Positions 1 through 6,152 of a DNA stretch of 6,493 nucleotides are shown one piece after another. Source of the stretch: an uncultured Eubacterium sp. (lineage in GTDB: Bacteria; Bacillota; Clostridia; Lachnospirales; Lachnospiraceae); assembly GCA_900552795.1 (NCBI GenBank), contig USBB01000057.1, positions 1 through 6,493 on the forward strand, given 5' to 3'. Each line of letters opens with the position of its first letter. Position 1 is the first letter of the stretch. The translations under genes and the position numbers were made by a program. The notes under the pieces were generated by a model. The model worked only from the letters and a program-made list of their open reading frames with translations. It had not been told where the DNA came from and searched no databases.

Positions 1-34
1 GATATACAAGGAAAAACGAAGATATGCAAGATAA
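1..34 (+). CDS. C-terminal end of an unidentified gene (partial)
   Basis: The reading frame starting at base 2 is open from the window edge to a TAA at 32-34 and ends in a basic peptide, IYKEKRRYAR. The stop lies 11 bases inside the next candidate start (ATG at 24), the overlapping arrangement usual for genes in one operon. Only about ten codons are visible, so neither identity nor function can be given. It may be nothing more than a chance open frame. Confidence 0.25.
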   Translation, partial: IYKEKRRYAR

Positions 35-80
35 AATTAAAGTGCTCATGGTTTGTCACGGCAGTCCAGTTTTACTATAA
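24..80 (+). pseudogene. 5' fragment of a low-molecular-weight protein tyrosine phosphatase gene, broken in the active-site loop
   Basis: From ATG at 24 the frame reads MQDKIKVLMVCHG and then SPVLL before a TAA at 78-80. The first 13 residues match the start of low-molecular-weight protein tyrosine phosphatases, whose first strand leads into a C-x5-R phosphate-binding loop, commonly CHGNICRSP in Firmicutes. Here the cysteine (base 54) and HG are present, but the arginine that should complete the loop is missing and the frame stops six codons later. An AAGGA at 8-12 could serve as ribosome binding site. I infer that the gene is cut at about base 62-68, by insertion of the DNA to the right or by deletion, leaving a non-functional remnant. 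The identification rests on only 13 residues. Confidence 0.5.
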
Positions 81-86
81 TGCAGG

Positions 87-115
87 GCTTTGTAAAGCGG
101 GGCAACACAGGGCAA
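87..115. repeat. Short inverted and direct repeats next to the gene breakpoint (possible attachment-site arm repeats)
   Basis: GCTTT-GT-AAAGC (87-98) is an inverted repeat with a two-base centre. GGGCAA occurs at 100-105 and again at 110-115, exactly ten bases apart, about one helical turn. Spaced direct repeats of this kind near an element end resemble arm-type binding sites of tyrosine recombinases, and they lie within 55 bases of the phosphatase breakpoint. No integrase is in the window, so the attachment-site role is only a suggestion. Confidence 0.25.
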
Positions 116-191
116 AATATGGCGGAAAGCCTTGGAATTACTACGGTTTAGACTACTAAGGAACATGCAAGGAATGGGTATATAGCCAAAG

Positions 192-240
192 AAACAGCCA
201 CTACTCGTTAGTAGTAATCTACTACGAATGGTGACTGTTT
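192..240. terminator. Long imperfect hairpin, probable bidirectional terminator
   Basis: The left arm (192-214, beginning AAACAGCCAC and ending TAGTAG) pairs with the right arm (219-240, beginning CTACTAC and ending GTGACTGTTT) around a TAAT loop. There are a few mismatches and one extra base on the left. A-rich sequence precedes the left arm and TTTT closes the right arm, so on the plus strand it resembles a Rho-independent terminator. On the minus strand it lies about 105 bases beyond the end of the R-M operon, followed by only a weak T stretch (TTTCTTT). It could end the R-M transcript, shield it from transcription entering from the left, or be a recombinase or protein binding site. The rest of 81-344 holds no gene I can support, only weak short dyads such as GATTACAATC at 318-327. 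Confidence 0.5.
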
Positions 241-344
241 TAATGTCAAAAGGTGTGTTGTGTATAATTCGTTGTCGTAAAAACCTTTAAAACATCTTTA
301 TAAGCTTCTACTATACTGATTACAATCTAACTGTGGGCAGTAAA

Positions 345-1190
345 TTATAATTGTTTTTTATACTCAAAGATATGGTCTTTCATTGATCCGTCTACAATTC
401 CTTTAGAAACAAGTTTATCGATATATTGTTGTGGCTGTTCAGATGTCATATTAAACAGTAAATCGTCAATAGAATATTCATTCTTTTTTATATGTATAGC
501 AAAATGCCTTAGGAGTGTAAATGTTGTAGCATATATTTTCAAATGTTTTGTATTTGGAAATTGGTTTATTTTTTCGATAAATGTATATATCTCTCTAGGA
601 CCTTCTTTGGGAAGATTATTTAATACCATAATACCAGCATCCATTTTTCTTTTAGAATTATGGTTTTGAGAAACAATATCTCCTAATAACCTACGACAGC
701 TTTCCAATGAATCGTCATTAGCATCAACTTCAACAAAATACCAGCTATCATCCTTGTCACATACGAAACCATCAAAAGACATTGCCTTATTTATATTTGT
801 GTTTGCAGCAAAATCAAATAGCAAGTCAAGGTAAGATAATGCTAAGATATTGCAACATCCCCCGCTTTGTTTTTCACACAAAGACAAGGTAGTTACAAAA
901 TTATCATTTGCTTCAAAAGAATAATCTATAACCTCAATATTATCCTTGCTGCATTGGATGGCGCATAAGCAACAATACATACATCCAATGACATCTGCAC
1001 CAAACGATATATCAATATATCCTTCATCTAATTGCTTATCAGTTGGACCGTACTGAAATAACCTTATAGGACAGGTGTATCTTTCAGAACGAAATTTAGC
1101 AAATGTATTCTTTTCTATAACATCTCCGCTTGAACACGTTTTCTTTGTACAGTTATCACATATAGCAGTATCCTTTATTCTTATTCTCAT
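345..1190 (-). CDS. Cysteine-rich ferredoxin-like [4Fe-4S] protein of the R-M operon, function unknown
   Basis: The 281-residue product has an N-terminal iron-sulfur region. C70, C73, C76 and C80 form the classic C-x2-C-x2-C-x3-C signature of [4Fe-4S] ferredoxins. C11, C14, C19 and C40 (C40 followed by proline) look like a second, stretched cysteine set, and C105, C112 and C113 follow. There is no signal peptide or membrane segment. The C-terminal part contains FDGF (139-142), then a hydrophobic strand ending FVEVDA (152-157). D140, E154 and D156 are spaced like a PD-(D/E)XK nuclease core, but aspartate replaces the usual lysine. The gene starts two bases after the endonuclease stop, with GGAGG at 1198-1202 seven bases before ATG, so it belongs to the operon. 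By position it could be a second endonuclease subunit, a partner or a regulator; a redox role is also possible. I do not recognise the family. Confidence 0.8.
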   Translation of the reverse strand: MRIRIKDTAICDNCTKKTCSSGDVIEKNTFAKFRSERYTCPIRLFQYGPTDKQLDEGYIDISFGADVIGCMYCCLCAIQCSKDNIEVIDYSFEANDNFVTTLSLCEKQSGGCCNILALSYLDLLFDFAANTNINKAMSFDGFVCDKDDSWYFVEVDANDDSLESCRRLLGDIVSQNHNSKRKMDAGIMVLNNLPKEGPREIYTFIEKINQFPNTKHLKIYATTFTLLRHFAIHIKKNEYSIDDLLFNMTSEQPQQYIDKLVSKGIVDGSMKDHIFEYKKQL

Positions 1191-1192
1191 TT

Positions 1193-2866
1193 TTAAGCCT
1201 CCGCAATCCCATAGTTTTTAAATAAATCGTCAAAATCAATCATTTGTTTATCCCAAATAGTTCTTACGCACATTTCGATAATAGTTTTTAAATCAAATGC
1301 TATTATTTTCACATGCCATTCATCAAAAGCTGCATCTATGAAATCCTGGATTTCTGTCGTGCTATTAGGATGAGAGTATCCAATCAGTAAAGAGGCATAT
1401 TCTAAATCAGAGTCCGCCTTATATGAGCATATTTTATTTTCAAGTGCTTGTCTTGCTCCCTTCATATTGTAGGAAGGAGTTTCTGTAAAGGATTTAATTT
1501 CTGCGGGAATAATATGTGTACCATATTCGACATAAGCATCATATCTACCGACTTCCCCACGACACTCTAAGCCTAATGCCCCCAAGAGAGAATGGACAAA
1601 TGGATAAAACAATTCTTTATCACTGAATTTATGTCTGAGCAATAACTCATTAATTAAATCATCTTTAGTTTTTTCTGTGTCTTTGGCCTTTAGTATTTCT
1701 GATATTATTGTTGTTTTGCTGGAATTACTTTTTATAAAAATATCGTATTCTTCTTGTGTTCTATACTCTGGTTTTAATCGAAGAGTGTCAGTTGAAATCT
1801 GGCTGTTTAAAATTTGCACTTGTGTTTCTCTTGCTACAGGTGGTTTTCTCAAATCTTTTTCAAGCAACCAATTTACATTTGTTTCGGGAATAAGCTGGTA
1901 AGGCGAAAATATAGTTGTAACATCTTTTGCTGAATTAGGTACATCATATCCCCCTCTATCAAGCATATTATTATACCCAAGATTGCAATACTTTTTCTGA
2001 GAAATTAAATTTTCTTTTCTAAAAGTCTGTGGAGTCCAAAAATGCTTGCGCCCGAAGTTTCTTTTTACCTCATCAACATATGCCTTTCCGTCTTCTGTGC
2101 AAACATAGTAGTTAATTCCATTTTCTTTTACATTTTTTCGTTCGAGGATGCCGCAAATTCTTAAGATTTGATTTATTGTGCGAGTAATATTAGTTACATC
2201 CTTAAGAGGAGTCCCTTGCTGAGTCTTTGGATAATGCTCATGTGAAGTAGGTATATTTTGATTTAGACTCCTATAATGTATTACATCGTTAACAAAATTA
2301 TTAATTTCTGTTATGTCATATGTAGCCAGACATGGCATATCTTTAACCGCTATTTTGTAATCAAGACATGCAAGGGCATAACAAACACCATATCCTAGAT
2401 AACAATTAAAACTTATTTCGCAATTGTAGTTATAAACTTCGGAGGTCGTAGATATTCCCATAAATGATTCTCGGAGCAATCTATAGTCTGGTAATTCACT
2501 AGGTGTTGTTGGAAATACTCGTTTAAGAACTTTCTGCCCTAAGTCTGTAATAGCATATTGCTCAGCATCATAATCTGATGCAACTAACCCTAAAACCCTT
2601 AGTATTTGCATTCGTTGTTTTGCATTTTGTAATACCGAGTTTCTAGACTCATCAGAAACTGTATCATTTACTAATGCAATAATATCATCCCCCATTTTTC
2701 CGGCACTTGTTACAACTGCAGAATTAATGGCAATTTCAGCTACAGCTCGCTTTGAAAAATAGCCATTTTCATCGGCATATCCGATTGATTCATTCATCTC
2801 GTTAAGTAGCATAAGGTTTTGATATATATTTCCTTGATTTTGTAATTTTATATAATTCTTACTCAT
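1193..2866 (-). CDS. Type IIS-like restriction endonuclease with PD-(D/E)XK catalytic core
   Basis: This protein (557 residues from the chosen start) probably cuts unmethylated DNA at or near an asymmetric site. Two stretches look like winged helices: residues about 78-116, ending in the wing pattern YAITDLGQKVL, and about 224-262, ending YYVCTEDGKAYV. They probably bind DNA. The C-terminal domain (about 405-530) has a helix with E418, then RYDAYV with D443, then PAEIKS with E456 and K458, and Q473 in the following helix: a complete PD-(D/E)XK set. Size and order (recognition region first, nuclease last) fit the FokI, AlwI and BstNBI style of Type IIS enzyme; I lean to AlwI/BstNBI-like without proof. 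ATG at 2866 is preferred over an in-frame TTG at 2884 because GGAGG lies eight bases upstream. The start overlaps the methyltransferase gene by 8 bp, so the nuclease is translated after it. Confidence 0.85.
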   Translation of the reverse strand: MSKNYIKLQNQGNIYQNLMLLNEMNESIGYADENGYFSKRAVAEIAINSAVVTSAGKMGDDIIALVNDTVSDESRNSVLQNAKQRMQILRVLGLVASDYDAEQYAITDLGQKVLKRVFPTTPSELPDYRLLRESFMGISTTSEVYNYNCEISFNCYLGYGVCYALACLDYKIAVKDMPCLATYDITEINNFVNDVIHYRSLNQNIPTSHEHYPKTQQGTPLKDVTNITRTINQILRICGILERKNVKENGINYYVCTEDGKAYVDEVKRNFGRKHFWTPQTFRKENLISQKKYCNLGYNNMLDRGGYDVPNSAKDVTTIFSPYQLIPETNVNWLLEKDLRKPPVARETQVQILNSQISTDTLRLKPEYRTQEEYDIFIKSNSSKTTIISEILKAKDTEKTKDDLINELLLRHKFSDKELFYPFVHSLLGALGLECRGEVGRYDAYVEYGTHIIPAEIKSFTETPSYNMKGARQALENKICSYKADSDLEYASLLIGYSHPNSTTEIQDFIDAAFDEWHVKIIAFDLKTIIEMCVRTIWDKQMIDFDDLFKNYGIAEA

Positions 2867-3692
2867 TGGTTGTACCTCCACCAATATTATTTAACCTTTG
2901 TCTAGCTATGTCACACCATTTTTCTTCAAGTTCTATTCCAGTCCATTTTATATTATTGCCTTGGAGATTTAATTTTTCACAGCATACGCCAAGAGTTCCT
3001 GAACCATGAAATGGGTCAAGGATTTTGCCTGTGTATATTCCAGATTTCATAGGACAAAAAGCTTTTATTAGTTCACTTATTAGAGATTCTGGTTTTTGGG
3101 TAGGGTGCTCTGTTCGCTCGTTTTCAAATCTTTTTCCGGCTAATGTCGGGAAATCCCATATATCACTTCGCATAGAGCCTTTAGGATTAGGAATCCATGT
3201 TTTCTTTTCGCCTTTAGCATTCGTATAGTTTACTGCTGATTTTAAACGATTTGTGCTTTTGTATGGAACACGAACCTCATCGACATTATATGTCCATATT
3301 TTACTATCGTTTGAAAACCATAAAAATGGTTCATAGTGTGTAGCAGGTTCTTTTTTTGACCGTGAAAATCCATTTTCATAATGCCAAATATTCATTCTCC
3401 TATAAAATAGTCCGGCGTCGTACATTGCGATTTGCACATAGCATATATAATTATGAATTCCAAACCAAATAATACTCCCAGTCGGAGTTAGTAACTTCTT
3501 TAATTTTTGTACTCGTAATTGTGTAATTTTCCTAAATTCATCTATTGTTAAACAGTCGGAAGTATTTCCAAAATCCTTATTTATATTATACGGAGGGTCG
3601 GTTAGTATAAGGTCATACCTAACACCCTTTTTTATTAATTCGTCTAATATAAAATCAGAATCACCATTTATAATTCCATATATATCATTCAT
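2859..3692 (-). CDS. DNA adenine-N6-type methyltransferase, beta-class motif order (second methyltransferase of the R-M system)
   Basis: The protein transfers a methyl group from S-adenosylmethionine to an amino group of a base in the recognition site. The catalytic motif IV, TDPPYN (residues 31-36), is near the N-terminus. Motif X (EHPTQKPESLI, about 195-205) and the AdoMet-binding motif I (LDPFHGSGT, 225-233) come near the C-terminus, followed by the acidic motif II (TGIELEEKW, 251-259). This IV-to-X/I order is the beta class, with the target-recognition region between (about 100-190). DPPY enzymes usually make N6-methyladenine. At 277 residues it is a normal length. ATG at 3692 has AAGGA at 3701-3705 upstream and overlaps the preceding gene by 8 bp. 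A second methyltransferase of different class argues for an asymmetric target, one enzyme per strand. Confidence 0.93.
   Translation of the reverse strand: MNDIYGIINGDSDFILDELIKKGVRYDLILTDPPYNINKDFGNTSDCLTIDEFRKITQLRVQKLKKLLTPTGSIIWFGIHNYICYVQIAMYDAGLFYRRMNIWHYENGFSRSKKEPATHYEPFLWFSNDSKIWTYNVDEVRVPYKSTNRLKSAVNYTNAKGEKKTWIPNPKGSMRSDIWDFPTLAGKRFENERTEHPTQKPESLISELIKAFCPMKSGIYTGKILDPFHGSGTLGVCCEKLNLQGNNIKWTGIELEEKWCDIARQRLNNIGGGTTNE
2875..2879 (-). promoter_or_regulatory. Ribosome binding site that fixes the endonuclease start
   Basis: On the minus strand GGAGG sits eight bases before ATG at 2866. It is made by the GGT GGA GGT codons that encode three glycines at the end of the upstream methyltransferase. 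A competing TTG start at 2884 has no comparable site at the right distance, so the ATG is preferred. Because the site lies inside the upstream gene, endonuclease translation is probably coupled to that of the protective methyltransferase. Confidence 0.75.
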
Positions 3693-4728
3693 TATCTTTT
3701 TCCTTCCTGAAAATCAAAATGTACTGATGGTGAATATTTTCCACATAGGCAAAAGGATATCCATATGGCAACAGACTTTTATGATTTTGAATCAAAATTT
3801 TTGTCCCCTGAAGCTTAAGCGTTCCACCACCTGGAATTTGAGCCTTATTTAATCTGCAAATTAGATCCGAATGGAAACTTATAAAATCAGAACCATCTCT
3901 GAAGTCTGATACAATAATAGCCATATATTTTTTATCTTTAATTACTCTAGCACATTCTAAAAAGACTTTATTTATAAGAATATCTAAAAATTGGTTATAA
4001 TCTTCAATATTTCCTAAATCGTCATCATTATCTGAATATTTAGTTTCAAGGTTATTAGCAACTCTGTTCTTTTTAACCTTTTGATCTTGCTTATTTAAAA
4101 TACCCCAATAAGGAGGGGATGTTACCATAAAATCGAAACTATCATTTGCTAATTTGATTAATTCTTTACATGAATCGCCATTGATAAAATTATGATGTTG
4201 GCTTGTTCCGACACCAACCTCTGTTTCTAATCTTTCGATGGATAAATCGTGCCATTGTTTTGAAAGTTCAATAGATGTGCAGATACGATTATTCACTTCG
4301 CAGGCCTTAGCTGTAGAGCCAACACCACCAAACGGATCTAAAACCAGCATACCTTCTTTGGTAAAGAAACGAATCAAATGACCAATATCCTGAAATGAAT
4401 ATGGTGCAGGATGCTGTTTTTCAATTTGTGCCTCTGGGCTGTCTGCACCAAGTCCCCTTTGATATAAATAACTTTTAGTTTCAGGTAGCCATTCTTTTCC
4501 CGTTAAATCATTTAAACTATTTCTTTTATCCACGACACCATTAAATGCAGCCTTATACTCTTGAGTTGTCATAAATTTTTCTAATTCAGAAATATAATAA
4601 AATTTCTTTTTCTCTTCTTCATGAACAGTAATAGATTTATCTTCAATTAATTTATCAAAAGTATGTCGTGATAAACCTAAAATTTGCATAGCTTTATTTC
4701 TACTTACTTTTTCGAGTACCTCTTCCAT
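3685..4728 (-). CDS. DNA amino-methyltransferase (N4-cytosine or N6-adenine) with N-terminal helix-turn-helix domain
   Basis: First gene of the R-M operon, 347 residues. Residues about 8-53 form a MerR/excisionase-type DNA-binding domain: an AMQILGLSRHTFDKLIED helix-turn-helix core, a KKFYYI wing and a closing ISELEKFM helix. The methyltransferase follows: the DLTGKEWL block (74-81), HPAPY (106-110, motif X-like), VLDPFGGVGST (129-139, AdoMet-binding motif I), SIEL (152-155, motif II) and TSPPYW (203-208, catalytic motif IV). AdoMet binding before catalysis gives a gamma-like order, unlike its neighbour. SPPY enzymes often methylate cytosine N4, so this one may modify C and its partner A, but SPPY does not prove the target. 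ATG at 4728 follows an AAAGGA. The fused DNA-binding domain suggests the enzyme represses its own operon or reads part of the site. No separate controller gene is present, which supports that idea. Confidence 0.92.
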   Translation of the reverse strand: MEEVLEKVSRNKAMQILGLSRHTFDKLIEDKSITVHEEEKKKFYYISELEKFMTTQEYKAAFNGVVDKRNSLNDLTGKEWLPETKSYLYQRGLGADSPEAQIEKQHPAPYSFQDIGHLIRFFTKEGMLVLDPFGGVGSTAKACEVNNRICTSIELSKQWHDLSIERLETEVGVGTSQHHNFINGDSCKELIKLANDSFDFMVTSPPYWGILNKQDQKVKKNRVANNLETKYSDNDDDLGNIEDYNQFLDILINKVFLECARVIKDKKYMAIIVSDFRDGSDFISFHSDLICRLNKAQIPGGGTLKLQGTKILIQNHKSLLPYGYPFAYVENIHHQYILIFRKEKDNE

Positions 4729-4912
4729 ATAATCATTCCTTTCCGTAGGGGGATTAATAATCTCTACAATCTTTCATCTTGAAGACCGATTTCCCCTCAA
4801 ACGCATATTTCCGCGAAATAGCATAGGGGGTATTCCGTCAGCCAAGATAAAAGGCTATTTTCTTATAATTATATATAACCACATACAAATAACTTATAGA
4901 GAATAATGTACA
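4729..4912 (-). promoter_or_regulatory. Leader and promoter region of the R-M operon
   Basis: This 184-base gap separates the 379-residue gene from the R-M operon on the same strand, and it should hold the operon's promoter. A perfect minus-strand TATAAT lies at 4868-4873, but the hexamer 17 bases upstream (TAAGTT) is a poor -35 box, so the promoter is not firmly placed. TAGGGGG occurs twice (4746-4752 and 4824-4830), each beside a TTCCGT (4741-4746 and 4833-4838). These repeats and the dyad at 4793-4829 are plausible operators for the helix-turn-helix methyltransferase. No GC-rich hairpin with a T tract was found for ending the upstream gene. Confidence 0.4.
4793..4829. repeat. Nested inverted repeat upstream of the R-M operon
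   Basis: The core TATTTC-CGC-GAAATA (4806-4820) is a perfect six-base inverted repeat with a three-base centre, flanked by GC on both sides (4803-4804 and 4821-4822). CCCCT (4793-4797) and AGGGG (4825-4829) form an outer arm. No T tract follows on either strand, so it is not an ordinary terminator. It may be an operator or a structure in the operon's leader RNA. Confidence 0.45.
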
Positions 4913-4915
4913 TTA
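4904..4915. repeat. Perfect 12-base palindrome at the end of the 379-residue gene
   Basis: TAATGTACATTA is identical on both strands and overlaps the TAA stop of the upstream gene. It is AT-rich and could be chance, or a binding site for a dimeric regulator at the far end of the R-M leader. Confidence 0.3.
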
Positions 4916-6052
4916 ATCTGGTCTTGTGTCAGATTGTTTTGATTTTTGTCTCTTTTTCTGTGCCAAATGAGCCTTTTCAGATGCTTTTCGTTCTCGATAG
5001 GCTTTCTGCTTTCGAGCATTTCTGACTTTCTGACATTCTTCAGAATCACAAAATTCCTGTCTGTTACTTTTCCTTATTATAAATTTGCCACAGTTACGGC
5101 AGCATATCATAATGCCTTCTGGTCTTGAATCATTATTGACTCTATTTTCAAGAGCAGGGTCTTCTGAAATCATTCTTGCGAGAGTGTACCACGCTATATC
5201 AAACACAGAATCAATATCAGCAGAAAATTCGTATCTTCCGGTAGTAGAATTAAGTTTTAACTTCATATTGAATTCCGGGATAAAGTCTGCAAGCGTTTTC
5301 CGAAGCTCATCATAATCATAATAGGGATTATTGTTAAAATCAAACGAATCTTCCGGCGGTTGTTCTACATGATGTTCTTCTATGTACTGATTAGTACGCA
5401 TCATGCTTTCCAACAGTTCCTGAGGAGTGGTTGGCTCGCCAATTACATCTTCCGGTACTTCGGGAACTGCGTGTTTGTATTTCTCAAAATAAGAATAGCT
5501 TTCAAAATATTTTCCTTCTTCATAGAGATTATATGCTATATCGTCTTCGGCAAATAGAATTCCTTCAAGTGCAACATAGAATCGAACAGCATTATAAAGC
5601 TTTCCTAAATCATTCATAAACCTGTTTATCTCAAAGATGCCATCATGCTCGACCATTTCTGCGTCAATGGTATTGATATCAAAATTTTCTACAAGTTCTG
5701 AGTAGATAAAGTCAATACTGTAAGGGTGCATATTTTGCATACACCATCGGACTATAAGTTGTTCCTTAGGAATCTTGTTTTCAAAGCTGTCTATTACCTT
5801 TGCAAGATTACATAGGCTTACAAGGATTCCTCGCCCTGTCAGAGTATCATCATTAGGGAATATTGGCTCTTGTCCCTTCTTACATACGGGATAAGCACAA
5901 TAATCTTTTCCGTCATAGCTGATATCATAACTTGCAAATCTGAATGGGTGGTATATGAGTTGTCCGATACCACCTATTTCTTTTGAACCCAATATGTCTA
6001 TTGTTTTATCTGCCTTAGACGGAATATAGTCTCCATTCCAGTTAAATGGCAT
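4913..6052 (-). CDS. Hypothetical protein with C-terminal four-cysteine zinc-ribbon-like motif
   Basis: The 379-residue product has no signal peptide or membrane segment. Residues 1-200 are a mixed helical domain I do not recognise. An acidic, low-complexity linker follows (about 200-250, with EEHH and NNNPYYDYDEL). Next comes a segment with the pattern KLKLNSTTGRYEFSADID, then C318-x2-C321 and C335-x4-C340. The spacing, CGKF after the first pair and the basic tail of about 40 residues resemble treble-clef or CGNR-type zinc fingers that bind nucleic acid, so a DNA- or RNA-binding role is likely but unproven. ATG at 6052 has GAGGTGAG just upstream. It is separated from the R-M operon by 184 bases, looks less AT-rich, and has its own promoter. 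It may belong to the mobile element rather than to the restriction system. Confidence 0.75.
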   Translation of the reverse strand: MPFNWNGDYIPSKADKTIDILGSKEIGGIGQLIYHPFRFASYDISYDGKDYCAYPVCKKGQEPIFPNDDTLTGRGILVSLCNLAKVIDSFENKIPKEQLIVRWCMQNMHPYSIDFIYSELVENFDINTIDAEMVEHDGIFEINRFMNDLGKLYNAVRFYVALEGILFAEDDIAYNLYEEGKYFESYSYFEKYKHAVPEVPEDVIGEPTTPQELLESMMRTNQYIEEHHVEQPPEDSFDFNNNPYYDYDELRKTLADFIPEFNMKLKLNSTTGRYEFSADIDSVFDIAWYTLARMISEDPALENRVNNDSRPEGIMICCRNCGKFIIRKSNRQEFCDSEECQKVRNARKQKAYRERKASEKAHLAQKKRQKSKQSDTRPD

Positions 6053-6073
6053 CTTCTCACCTCACAAACTTAT

Positions 6074-6123
6074 CGTTAATTCGTAACCGTTAGCGTTACC
6101 GTCAGTTTTTAAACTTCGGTTAC
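6074..6123. promoter_or_regulatory. Cluster of CGTTA repeats and inverted repeats in the leader of the 379-residue gene (possible operator)
   Basis: CGTTA occurs at 6074-6078, 6088-6092 and 6094-6098, with a related CGTAA at 6082-6086. GTAACCG (6083-6089) pairs with CGGTTAC (6117-6123), and AGTTT-TT-AAACT (6104-6115) is a second inverted repeat inside that span. The cluster lies between the predicted -10 box and the start codon, a usual place for a repressor site; the zinc-ribbon protein itself is one candidate binder. Confidence 0.4.
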
Positions 6124-6152
6124 ATTATATACTATAATACTCTTGAAAACAA
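6124..6152 (-). promoter_or_regulatory. Sigma-A-type promoter of the 379-residue gene
   Basis: Reading the minus strand, TTGTTT (6152-6147) is followed by a 17-base AT-rich spacer and a perfect TATAAT (6129-6124). Transcription would begin near 6116, giving a leader of about 65 bases. The -35 box matches the consensus only in its TTG part. Confidence 0.5.

Noticed and set aside
1..159. Plus-strand frame open from base 1 to TAA at 157
   Set aside because: It has no start or ribosome binding site and no recognisable protein pattern, and it conflicts with the better-supported phosphatase frame.
1677..1901. Plus-strand frames inside the minus-strand genes (also 3025-3228 and several in 4946-5619)
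   Set aside because: They are antisense to well-supported genes, lack ribosome binding sites, and encode hydrophobic or cysteine/phenylalanine-rich sequence typical of shadow frames.
345..4728. BREX, DISARM or CRISPR system, considered because of methyltransferases plus Fe-S protein
   Set aside because: There is no helicase, phosphatase (PglZ), DrmA/B-like gene, Cas gene or regular repeat array; the set fits a plain R-M operon with one extra gene.
4840..4860. AGCC...GGCT hairpin followed by ATTTT on the plus strand as a terminator
   Set aside because: The stem is only four base pairs with a nine-base loop, and no plus-strand gene precedes it.
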